A stretch of 64,000 nucleotides of DNA from Bolinopsis microptera (Eukaryota; Ctenophora; Tentaculata; Lobata; Bolinopsidae). The stretch lies in NCBI RefSeq assembly GCF_026151205.1, contig NC_087073.1:7771001-7835000 (forward strand), in the 5' to 3' direction. The notes below the pieces were generated by a model. The model worked only from the letters and a program-made list of their open reading frames with translations. It searched no databases and had not been told where the DNA came from. Each line of letters opens with the position of its first letter. Position 1 is the first letter of the stretch. Shown in pieces: positions 1 to 46,540 of the stretch. Position numbers and translations under genes: made by a program.

Positions 1-310
1 AATGCCTTGTGAAAAGGCCTTAATTGACGATGTCAATTCATGGCAGCTCGGCGCGGCACAGTAGCGCATCTCGCCGATCTAGCCAGTAACGCATCGCGCT
101 ACAAGAAAAGGCCCTTTGGTTGTGAAATTGATCTACAATGGCGTATTTATTTGGACGCTGATTCCGAACCACCCCTCATGACGTAGGGTAAAAATGTTTC
201 CCTGGAGAGATATATGGGCAAAAGACCGTTAGGGTTGGGATTTGGGTTTTGTAAAACCGTTTTGTACGGCTGCAAAACCATAAAAACTTAACGGGTGATA
301 CTCGTAAAAT
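1..310. repeat. Dispersed repeat, same family as the 46.5-50 kb repeat block
   Basis: No coding sequence is visible. The stretch contains a segment about a sequence 'ggacgctgatt' followed by a 'catgacgtagggtaaaaatg' stretch and then 'gttagggttgggatttggg'. Diverged versions of these parts occur in the same order near 49.42-49.55 kb and, inverted, near 47.65-47.77 kb. This indicates a dispersed element rather than unique DNA. No terminal repeats could be fixed because the window edge cuts it. Confidence 0.4.
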
Positions 311-373
311 ATCTGTTCCATATATTGGACCGTCCAACTCGGCGCGCGTCCTGGTAGGTTGTAAACCTACAAA
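289..373. repeat. Direct repeat copy 1 (partner at 780-872)
   Basis: The segment starts TTAACGGGTGATACTCGTAA and ends GTAGGTTGTAAACCTACAA-like. It is repeated almost exactly at 780-872. The second copy has about seven extra bases (cgacgag) in the middle. A diverged relative of the first half (taacaggtgatattcgtaaa) lies at about 46770. Confidence 0.7.
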
Positions 374-779
374 TAAAAACCAAAGTCACATGAAATTTTT
401 GGGCGAGCGAATTAGTAAGAGCCAGAGTAGGTAGGTTTCACTATAGTGAAACGACAATGGGGGTCACGATGTGATACAAAAAATCTTTACTGGCTGACGA
501 AAGTGGTCCAGGTTATCAATTTTTTAATGATTTTGCAACACTATTGCGTGTATTTGATGGTAGCGTGGTTAAATTTTTTTGTGCGTTTAAAACTGCAACC
601 GTACTTGTAACTTTGGTTTGTGATGAGATGTGGAGCACACATCGCTGAATAGAATAGCAATTGCTTTATATAGGTTTTCCCTCTTGAGGACACACTGCCA
701 GTAGTTTAAATTTTGTGTTGAGTGCTACGGTATATCGTTAAATTTTTGGATTCGTTGGTATATTCTATGGGTATTTATG

Positions 780-872
780 TTAACGGGTGATACTCGTAAA
801 ATATCTGTTCCATATACAGGACCGTCGACGAGTCCAACTCGGCGCGCGTCCTGGTAGGTTGTAAACCTACAA
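780..872. repeat. Direct repeat copy 2 (partner at 289-373)
   Basis: This is a near-identical copy of the 289-373 segment, ending with the palindrome GTAGGTTGTAAACCTAC. The two copies lie about 490 bp apart in the same orientation, and the DNA between them shows no coding signal. Function is unknown; it is probably part of an old transposable element. Confidence 0.7.
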
Positions 873-1264
873 GTATTTATGTTTATCTAATTTTATGTAA
901 TACTTCAATATTATAGTAAACATTAACTAAAGCTTAAGTGTAATCATTTCACACAGCGGGGTCAGCAGGGCCCTTCGTTACATCACTGCTTAGGGAAGCA
1001 GAGAGACTTCTCAATTTAATTCAATAATTAGAATAGTATTCAGTTCCTATTTGTTGATAGCATAAAGGTTGAACACGCTTTTTATGAATCACTGATTTCA
1101 GAGGCAGAAATGAGTTTAGCTTTCGAATACTGTCTCAGACAGGAGCAGCCCCCCCCCCCCCCATCCAGACCAGAAGCAAGTTTTTTGTTGAAAAAACAAC
1201 TGTAAACTTGTTTAAGTAAGACACGCAACATAATGAACTCGCACAGATCATTACAAATGGGGAG

Positions 1265-1596
1265 GCACCATCTCAGGGGGCGCTAAATCGTCGTTTGAAT
1301 GTGGGACAATTTTGAAAAACTTAACTGAGGTACTAGCAAAACTGCTCATTTTGCTCTAGAAGCACACTTTTTTAGAGATTTTACCGGGTATCTTCTAAAA
1401 TCACCTAATTTGTTAAATTTTAGGGAGGGGGCGCAACAGGGGGGCAACAGGCAACATTACACCACTGGGTGTGTCTCAAACCCACCTTGCATTGGATAGG
1501 TCGAAAACGGGCACATATTTTGCATTTATCTTGGTATGAATTAATACAAATGCAGTGGCGTAACGATGGGCCCCGCTGACCCTGCCGTGTGGGCCG

Positions 1597-1635
<39 letters not shown>

Positions 1636-1870
1636 TCTTAGGGGGGGCGCCAAATCATCGTTTGAATGTGGGACAATTTCGAAAACTTAACTAAAGTACT
1701 AGCAAAACTGTGCGTTTTGCTTTAGATACACATTTTTTAGAGATTTTACCGGCGTATCCTCTAAAATCACCTAATTTGTTCAATTTTAGGGAGGGGCACC
1801 AAAAGGGGAGGGGGCGCCAGCAGGGGGGCGCTTTTTCGGCGGGGGGCGCCAACAGGCAACGTTACGCCAC
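1265..1870. repeat. Imperfect direct repeat around a poly-G run
   Basis: About 1277-1460 and 1644-1800 are copies of the same sequence at roughly 85 percent identity by eye. Both run through 'gtttgaatgtgggacaattt', 'ttttagagattttaccgg' and 'aaaatcacctaatttgtt'. Between them is an uninterrupted G run at about 1598-1630. Short reading frames here encode only proline or glycine runs and are not genes. It looks like two fragments of one repetitive element. Confidence 0.6.
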
Positions 1871-1899
1871 TGATTTTACAGGTGCCGAATGCTGACCCC

Positions 1900-3400
1900 G
1901 CACTACTGCGCAACGAGAGGGCTCTCGTTAGATCGAGCAAGGTATGCATCAATCATGCAAGATTCCATGGATGAAATATCGATGTATGCAGTGTTATTTC
2001 AAGAGAGCTGTAGGTTTAGTTACTTGTCGATTGTGAAAAATAAGGCTCATATTATTTTGCTACTTGCTAGACCAAAAATTATCGTTTTTTAACGATTTTG
2101 CAGATGAACAAAACAGTCTTACCTAAATTCCAACGCCAATCCTAACCCTAACTATGATCCCAAAGCTAACCATAACCTTAACTATAACTCTGACCCTAAC
2201 CCATGCCATTAAAAAAAACAAAATATCCTCAGATCGGTTTTAAATAACAAGCCAAGGCACATTTAAAACGTAGGCATAAAAAGGCAAATAAAACTCTCAC
2301 TTAGAAATAACTGATCATTAACCAATTAAAGTAAAATAATTGTTTGGAAGTAGTCACGGACACACCCTAAAAGATCACTCCTGTATTCCTCTGAGTCTCA
2401 CTGTGATAAGTTTTGTCAAATTATGAAGCTAAGTTGTCAAGGAATTTGTCTAATCCGTGGTTAACTCCTAAATTGATTTAGTCCATGAGTTGTCTAGTTA
2501 AGCTCCATTGTGATAAACTATATGAAATGCATTCCCGTTATGTGAATTAAAATAAGTTGAGGAGAGAACTTCTAAGAGTTGAATTGTAATCCATTTTATA
2601 CTCCGAGCAATCGATGATAAAGCAATCTAGCCGAGACAGGAGATTGGTAAGAATACAACATCACTGCTTACTTTTGTTTGAGATTCATTGTCACATTATC
2701 TACAGCTGTACTGAGTGGGTACTGAGTGTGTAGGTCTAGTTCGTGGAATATCTAGTAATTTCAAAATCATTTCACTTGTTCTGTACTATTGCGAATTTTG
2801 CTTTGCAAAGAACGTTTGACGGTATATTCTTTTGATCAGCAATGCGCTGGCTCTCTGAATACGTATTAGAAATCATCATGTTTTCAAATCATGTGACTGT
2901 AACCACATACCAGATTTACCTAAATTAGTATTACTACATACTTTAGTCAGCTAATCAGATTATGATGATTTGATGACTCTATTACCGATTTGTGTTTATG
3001 ATCTTTGTATATTTAGTACAATATTGTTTAAATGTCAGTCTAAAAATAACATCACTAAAGTCTGCATCAGGCTTCTAGCATGATTAGATTGGTTAATATC
3101 CTGTTTATCCCATTATGCGCCATCATTAATTATCGATGCTTATTTCTTAATTAGTGATTATAAGATTATAGATAAGTATTCTCTGCAATTCATGTTTAGA
3201 AATGATTAAGTGATGTAATATTTCAGTAAATTCTCATAATTTGCTCTCCCCTTAAAGTGTAAGCTGTTGCTTGAACCACAAAATGATACAAACTCCAATA
3301 AGAGTTCGGCTGGAGAGGGAGGGAGAGCCGCTCTGCTGTCTGCATCCAGGATGTCATTACGTCTACCCATCAGCAATAAGAGTGTAATGGTTCCCTCTGT
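1900..3400. other. Non-coding stretch, no gene recognised
   Basis: Nothing codon-like of useful length is seen on either strand. At about 2125-2210 there is a degenerate CCTAAC-rich segment resembling decayed telomere-type repeats. The rest is AT-rich and unremarkable. Confidence 0.4.
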
Positions 3401-3417
3401 AACTGTGTGTTAGCTGC

Positions 3418-3450
3418 TATATATAGTCCCTGGTTTTAGTTTGTTCAGCA
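3418..3450 (+). promoter_or_regulatory. Possible core promoter (TATA box plus initiator)
   Basis: TATATATAG at 3418-3426 is followed at the usual spacing by TTCAGCA (about 3444-3450), which fits an initiator. It lies about 620 bp upstream of the first coding exon of the + strand membrane-protein gene at 4071. Three tandem copies of a 'tttgttctgaaga' motif follow at about 3508-3560. The call rests on pattern and position only. Confidence 0.25.
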
Positions 3451-4070
3451 CTTTGCTAACTGTATGCAGGACTGGTTGGATCTGTGTCGTGTGGTGGATT
3501 TGTTTGTTCTGAAGAATCTGTTTGTTCTGAAGAATTTGTTTGTTCTGAAGAAGTGTTATTTTACAGTAACATGTACCAGCAGTGTGTCCATTTAACTAGG
3601 AGCAGTCTGTGTGTAACGACTGATAAGCGTTATCGTGGAGTAATCAGGAAATAATATTGATCAGGCTAGAGTCTGGTAAATACCCAGTTGGTAAACGAAC
3701 AATTATAGCGCTATAAGTCATAACGCTATCCAAACCGATTTATAGCCAAGTTGGCGTAAATGCATACAGCTAGTGCTGTTAATCACCGATTGCTGACAGT
3801 TTTATATGAACAATGAACAATATGGTCATATGATGTATGTATGCTTATTGGATGATTTATGGATTAGTACCAATTACTCCGTCAACAGTCAACATTAACA
3901 AATTGGATCAATATCTGAATATCTCTTTGAAATAAAGCTGAGCAAGCTTTTATGAGAAACGCAAGTTTTCCTGCCTGACCAAGTTTTTGAGTTTTTGCTA
4001 TATCTGCTTTACAATTATCTCAAATCGACTCTTTCACATAGATTGATGGTCAGAGATTCTAGATATCACC

Positions 4071-14968
<10,898 letters not shown>

Positions 14969-15733
14969 AGATCAGAAGAATATCTACTGAAAATGGTATT
15001 ATTTTTACTTTGAAAGTTCATTTACTGAAAACAGAGAGGAAAGCAATGAGCAGTGATATTTAACTCCGTTCAAAAGGCTTGGGGACGCCGTTTATACTTT
15101 CCAAAAACAAAGACAGATCAAAACTTGATAAGATATGGAAATATACAGGGTTTCCTTCAGAACATACAGTGATTATTTTCCCCCTTGAACATGTGAATGA
15201 ATGGCTAAAACCAAATATTACGTTTGGTTTAAATACCTACTATGTATATATTGTAAATAGACTTCACAACAGATTATAGCTATTCTTGATTTATTTAATA
15301 AAGTTGTGTGTTTTATCTTGTTTGTTTTAACAATACGTTCGAATGAAATGTAAATTAACCGAGTTATTTATATTTATCTGTATTTCTGACTGAATTGGCA
15401 AACGAGACTGAGTTTTAACCGTAATTCAAGTGATTTTATTCAGTAACATTTTCTTTTAATCTGTATTGAATTGGAATAATAAGATTTAAGAATTACAAGT
15501 GTACATATATCTGATATTATAAATCTATCCAAATTTCAAAAATGTTTCGATTTATACAAATATATTATATTCTCTACTATAGCCTGTCATATGTAACTTG
15601 AATAACTTTTGCAAATAAAATAATCAAACTCTGCCATCATGCTAGCACAGGATTAATTCATCAATACCTCAATACCTAACATAAAAACAAATAACAGTGA
15701 ACACTAAATAAAGTCTAAATCATCAGTCACCAA

Positions 15734-40654
<24,921 letters not shown>

Positions 40655-40929
40655 TCTATCTGCACATTGCTAGGAACCTATTTTGTTAAGTTTATACTTT
40701 GTAGTATGAAAAGTCGTGATAAATTAACGAATAACATTAACGAACGAACTTTTTTCGTATGCAATGTTTAAGGAAACGCAATTGAAGACAATTGATTAAA
40801 ACAAGCAAAATATCAAAACTTTAATTTGAAAAATATAAATTCTGAGTACATTCGAAACACCGATCCCATTAAAACTATTTACAAAACAAACTATCAGTAC
40901 CTTAAAATAATACATAGTACTTAATTAAA

Positions 40930-42183
40930 CTACATACAAGCATCTGCTACAGATAGAAACATTGCATAGTTCGAATCAGGAGACCCATAAACTAATGACG
41001 TCTCATTAGCAACCATAAACTTTATCTTAAGTGGATTATGATGAAACACATGTTTTATAGCCCTGCTTATCGGATCCCAAACAATAAGAACATGAGCATC
41101 ACCAGCAGTTATCATAATCCACTCATTTAGAAAGATGTGTCTAACAACCCCAACGTGGGACATGTGATCTATATACAGCACAGTCCCCTGAAGGGTCCAG
41201 AACACAACCCTGCTGTCCGCCCCACCAGATACAAGAGTTGATTTGTTGGTAGCTATACAGTACACTGATCCTGAATGGTGCCGCTCAAACTCTGTTACCT
41301 TTAGGTAGTCTGATTTGTTGTATCCCAGTTTTATGCGACCAACACCGCCCTCCGCAGAACCGAAGTATAAGTAGTTAACTGACAACTGTGTTGAGTACAT
41401 CACATGCTCTGATTTGAGGGAGACGATAGGTTTTTTTGGATTGAAAATGTTGAAAGAAATAAGTTTTCCAGACCAGTAAGCAACAATTAGGTGCCAGTCA
41501 TCGTGTATGCTGGAATAGGAAACTTCTTCTTCTTCATTATGAATACAGATTACATTGTTTTGCCCAATCGTATTCAAGAAGATTTCCCCAGTATCAGCTA
41601 AAAGAACAATATGTGTTTCAGTTATATGACAAAAGTCACAAACTATACCAAATTTAAGCTGGGATCTGTATTCCTCGAGGTTAGCAAGGTTGATTACAAC
41701 AAGTTCAGATGTCTGATCATCAATAGCACAAACATGGGTATTTGAAAGGCAAAGTGAGTTTGCTGCAACCTCCATATCTTTTTTGAATACCATGATACTT
41801 TGATGCCGATATACCTCATTGTTGAATGTTACGTAAAAACAACTGAGGCACTGATCAGTGCCAACTCCGACCATATTTCCACATCTTGCAAGTGAAGACA
41901 AAATGTTTTGACTCCTTCTTAACTTGCTGGATTCGAAGAAAATTTTGCAAGGTGCATATTTCCCCGAAAACCACAAATTTCGATAACTTATGTACTGTTT
42001 ACAGATTTCCGACCAAGATTGATTTTCATTACGCTTCCTCCAACCCAAAGATACAGCATAATCTTGCCAAGATTCGATGGTCACTCTTTGGAAGCGTCTA
42101 GAAACAACACTCAGTTGAAATCTGTCAGACACAGACAAGTGTGAACAAATCGTGAGAAGTATTTCTTCAGGTAGTGATTCCAT
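40930..42183 (-). CDS. F-box/WD-repeat protein
   Basis: A single-exon, 417-residue protein. The N-terminus is an F-box (MESLPEEILLTICSHLSVSD, then FQLSVVSRRFQRVTIESWQ; residues about 1-42), which binds SKP1 and places the protein in an SCF ubiquitin ligase. From about residue 90 onward the sequence is a diverged beta-propeller. The best WD blades are near the end: HHSGSVYCIATNKSTLVSGG followed by ADSRVVFWTLQ, then HVGVVRHIFLNEWIMITAGD and HVLIVWDP. Blades before these are weak. The substrate is unknown. The 3' end is 276 bp upstream of the TBC1D32 start on the same strand. The 5' side is divergent from the class C GPCR, sharing a ~750-bp upstream region. The protein resembles the FBXW family, but I cannot name a specific member. 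Confidence 0.85.
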   Translation of the reverse strand: MESLPEEILLTICSHLSVSDRFQLSVVSRRFQRVTIESWQDYAVSLGWRKRNENQSWSEICKQYISYRNLWFSGKYAPCKIFFESSKLRRSQNILSSLARCGNMVGVGTDQCLSCFYVTFNNEVYRHQSIMVFKKDMEVAANSLCLSNTHVCAIDDQTSELVVINLANLEEYRSQLKFGIVCDFCHITETHIVLLADTGEIFLNTIGQNNVICIHNEEEEVSYSSIHDDWHLIVAYWSGKLISFNIFNPKKPIVSLKSEHVMYSTQLSVNYLYFGSAEGGVGRIKLGYNKSDYLKVTEFERHHSGSVYCIATNKSTLVSGGADSRVVFWTLQGTVLYIDHMSHVGVVRHIFLNEWIMITAGDAHVLIVWDPISRAIKHVFHHNPLKIKFMVANETSLVYGSPDSNYAMFLSVADACM

Positions 42184-42937
42184 GGTTGTGTCATGGTGTT
42201 GTCATGGTGTTGCAATCTGTATCTAATAAGGTGCACTAAAAGGATTTAAATGAGAAAACAAAAGAACGGTAAAATACATATCCTTAGTGGCAGACCAACA
42301 GACATCATGAAAATGGGTATAATTCGCTATGATTTTTCAGCATTGTTTTAATCTTTAGCCAATTATATTCGGACCGGAAGAACAATGCTTTCTCGAACGA
42401 AATATACTGCTGGTCTAGAATAGGTCTTCATTTAGTTGTTTCTCCGAGGGCAAGCTGCAAATTTATGTTTTGTTTGAACACCCATTCACTAAACGATAGA
42501 TTTTAAGGTGTGCCAGACGCGCTTTTACGATTTATCAAACACTATTACGCCACATAACAACTTCCCGCAGTTATGATCAAACAATGAAGCTTGCCTCACG
42601 AGAAAATATAGCTTATTTTGTTTTATTGTATATTAATTTCTTAATCTCTGTAGTCTTTTGTTTATCCTTTCTGTGCACCTGATTCACGTACTCTAGTTCG
42701 ACAAATAAATTTCGGCAGAAATCACCCCTTTCGAACTTTGATACGTGTCGAACCTGAGTCCAAGTTGCGTACTCTAGTTCAACAAATATTTTCGCTCCAT
42801 TTTCTACTTGTAATCGAACGGCTCACGTTATGATCAGATCGTGTGGTATTTTCTCTCTTAACTTTCTATCCCACATTTTTGTACATGAACTTTTGCCAAT
42901 TCATAATCTGATAATTTTCTGACCCAAGGTATGGCAT
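42184..42937. other. Divergent intergenic region between F-box and class C GPCR genes
   Basis: Presumed shared promoter DNA. It includes a direct repeat GTACTCTAGTTCRACAAAT at about 42690 and 42770. No clear TATA box was seen. Confidence 0.4.
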
Positions 42938-45903
42938 ATGATCTTTATAATTTCATTGTATATATTGGTCTTAGCCAACTCCCAGAGTTGTTCTCACGAA
43001 TTTAAAGATGCCTACAAGCCTGTTGCCAGTAAAGACGGAGATTTCATTATTGCTGGAATCTTTAATGTTGGAAAGGTAAAAGCTTGATTCTTTTCTGTAA
43101 TATGTCATCAAGTTTTCAAATGAACAACTGAACATTGAAGAACATGCAAGTTTTGAATACCCTCATGTGTTTACATTGTATTGCACCGACAAGATTTTTA
43201 TTTCTTCAGATTTTAAATCTACAGAAATTGAAAGTAAGAAAATTACATCAGGTTGGGACTAGACTTGAACTAGAAGATGGTGCAAGTATGGCCACAAAGA
43301 ATGTTACATATTGTGCTTATGCGGATGCCAAACAATGGGGAGTACAGAAAATGTTGGCAATGAGGGACGCGGTAGAGATGGAAGGGCAAAAATTAAGGTA
43401 GATCCGGAATTTTTGCAAGCAACTTTTGTTCTGCAAATTTTCAATTTTCGATCGTTAACGATCATGCAATGATTAGAACACTGCGAATTTTGTGTTGTCT
43501 TATTTATGGAGGTGATGACACCAGAAAATAAGATATCTTAAAGACTTTTCCTATTTTTAAGACTGGATATGACACAGTCGTTACCATTCTTTATGCTTTA
43601 TTAAATAATGCATCAATGGACAACATAACATTTAGATTCTGTTAATTTTCAGAAAAATCAATGCAACACTCGGCTACCAGATATATGACGCATGCAACAG
43701 CTACGCTGTAACCAGCAGAATAGCAGGTGCCATTGCCAATAACAAGAAAGTTGTTGGAGTTTCTGCTGTTGATTATAAAAGCTTAGTGAAGTTTTCATCA
43801 CAACATATTGCCTCGTATGAGATTCCAATTTTCACATACATGTTTACTGATGATGAAATGATGACGAATAACATCTTTCCGTCATTATTTTCTATGATAG
43901 ACTCAGAAGAAAATGAAGGAAAAATCATAATCAGTTTTCTAAAACTCATGGACTATCGCTATATGGATATCTGGTACCACAAATTCTCTAAAGAAATGGC
44001 TCATTACATTTGGGACAATTATGTGCAGAAAGTTGAAAATGGCTGTGGCAGAATAGCAGAGGTAACCTTAACATCGGATTTTTACAAAATAAAGGAGAAG
44101 TACAAGCAGTCAGGAGGAAACTCGTCCCAAGTCCAGTTGATCTTGTCCAACAGTAAAGCAACCACTACCAGCATGCTGAAGCACATGACTGAAGAACTTA
44201 GTTTCCATAACAAGATTTACATTTTGGGTATTTCAAATGGTCGAAAGAGTTTTCTTAAACACTATACCACTGTGATAAATAGTGATGAGTCCCAAAACAA
44301 CACTCTGGTTCTTCCTTTGGCACCACTGTTGAATATGGAGCTACCACAGATGAATACGAAGCTCAATGCAAAGTGGCAGCCAAAACAAGAAAAAATTGAC
44401 TTGATATACCGAGAAATACAAAGGAAAATAGGCTGTTTTGAAAGTCCTGGACACTGCTTTGATCAAACTACCAGTTGGTTACCTTACGTCATTGGAGGAA
44501 TCAAAGTTATCATAAACTCGTTGCATGAGATTCTTTTAATCACTGATGGTCCAGTTTGTATCAATGACATGAGGAACAGGATTTTTAATATGATTGAAGA
44601 CAACAGCAGGAAATTCCCAGTTAACTTTGAATCCAACGTTTCCTATGACATGCTCTTTAAAGACCGAGCCTTGCATCTTGGCTATGACATTGGTATTTAT
44701 CAAAGCAGGATGGACAACTTTAATATCCTAGGAAAAGCACATTCAGAATCACTTACATTGAACGGAACTAATAAAACATTACTAGAAAATATTTCAATCT
44801 ACAACAAAACATGTTCAGAAGACTGCACACCGGGATTCTACAGATATTATGATAATCATGAGGCACTATCATTCTGTTGGACTTGCCAGCCCTGTGCTAA
44901 AAACACTATCACCACTGAAACAAATGCTGGACAGTGTGAACCATGTGGTCTTGAAGAGTGGTCGACATTCAACAACACCTGCACACAAGTAGCAGAGTTA
45001 TACATTTCAGTAAACTCTGGCTACTTTCTTGTGGGGGCTGTGACTGCTGGAGTTTCTATAATGGCAACCATCATACTTGGTATCATCGTCAAGCGCAATG
45101 AAATAAGACCCATTGTAAAGGCATGTGACAAGGAGTATCTTTACCTAATGCTGTTCAGCTTGACATTGGGATTTGCAGCAAGTGTCATCCCATTACTGAA
45201 GCCAACCAGCTATTCCTGCTCTGCCGAATATCTTAGCCGAATTCTGGTCTCGAGTCTGATAACTACAAATTTGGCATGGAGATCCATTATGGTGTACAGA
45301 ATATTCACTGCAGATAGGATATTAGAACACAGAAGCTTTGGAACCATCAAAATCTTGATCTTGAATATTGTTATTTTGGTTATTGTTATCTCCTTTGGTT
45401 TGATAGATGTCCTTGTGGTAGGGCCTTCGTGGTACATTCATAGAACACAAGAAAGAGATCATGAGCCAATGTATCTAATATGTAAAAGCCATGGGGTAGG
45501 AGCTACAGGACTGTTTGCATTTCTCCCACTTGTACCTGCAATTGCAGCTTTTGGAACAACCCTTATTCTCGCATTCAAGATGCGACAATTTCCTTTCAAC
45601 TTCAAAGAGACTTTGAATATCTTTGCTGCTGCAATGATCTGTCTCTCATGTTACCTCATGTACTTTGCAGGATATAGTTTTTCTAAGGATTACTACAAAT
45701 CACTCCTTCGAACCATATTGTATCTTGCCAGCAACCTCGCCTTTTTATTTTGTATCTTTCTACCTAAAACGATAGTGCTGCTCAAACCAGATGTTGACCT
45801 AGAGATGGAGAGAGCAGAAGTAAGAAGTTCAGTATGTACTTTTGCAAGTATGCCTCCCAACTCAGGGAGAAAAACCATTAAAAGGTGTGCTACAACAGCA
45901 TAA
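42938..45903 (+). CDS. Class C (metabotropic glutamate-like) GPCR, 3 exons
   Basis: Exons are 42938-43075, 43225-43397 (or from 43210, in frame) and 43653-45903. Phases 0 and 2 agree, giving about 853 residues. There is a signal peptide (MIFIISLYILVLANS). A Venus-flytrap domain follows (FIIAGIFNVG, SRIAGAIANNKKVVGVSAVD). The cysteine-rich NCD3G linker comes next (CSEDCTPGFYR, CWTCQPCAKNTIT, CEPCGLEEWS; residues about 491-545). The last part is seven transmembrane helices from about residue 560, ending with FCIFLPKTIVLL and a short ~40-residue tail. These receptors dimerise and couple extracellular small-molecule sensing to G proteins. The Ser/Thr glutamate-binding signature after the IP motif is replaced (EIPIFTYMFTDDE), so the ligand is probably not glutamate. 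An AT-rich spacer follows. Confidence 0.88.
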
Positions 45904-46540
45904 AGCTTTGCAGGGGACATCATTCAGCTGGTTTTGTGATCATTCCCAGGATTGGGTAGCATGGTAGGGATAAAATCTGTACCCACTGCACTGGGTATCC
46001 ACTTAAGACCACACAGAAAACAAATGACTGTCTGACGTTTGTAATACCTTTTATATTTACCTACGCAAACGATCATGATTTTATTTGATGTGGCACCCAG
46101 TATCATATATATAATATATCTCCCAAAGAGAGTGCTTGCTGCGGTTTAGCAGGAGCATCATAATTCGAACAATTTAAAACAATCACTGAGGATTGGTAAT
46201 GTTTTCTACATATCATGAAATGAATCATTTGCCGGCCAATTTGAGTGTTTCTCTTTGTTTGAAATATATATGTAATATTTATAGAAACACTGTGTCTATT
46301 GATATTATATATATATATATTTGTTTTCTGTGTTTTTTAAATCTAATTATTTTAGATTCGAATTTTGGTAATGATAGAAATAATATAAAGTAAAATGCTT
46401 ATATTTTTAAATATTACTATCCGAAAATTTAAATTGCTAAATAATAAAACTGTATTGGTCTAAAAAGTTACATGTATTGATTATTAAAAATCCAAATTAT
46501 TCTATATTTTTATTGTATCACATGGTGACCCCCACTGTCG
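45904..46540. other. AT-rich 3' flank of class C GPCR
   Basis: Likely 3' UTR and spacer with TA-rich runs (for example about 46300-46320). AATAAA-like sequences occur near 46441-46447. No other gene was seen. Confidence 0.4.

Noticed and set aside
1420-1650. Proline-rich frame
   Set aside because: Produced by the poly-G run and repeat copies.
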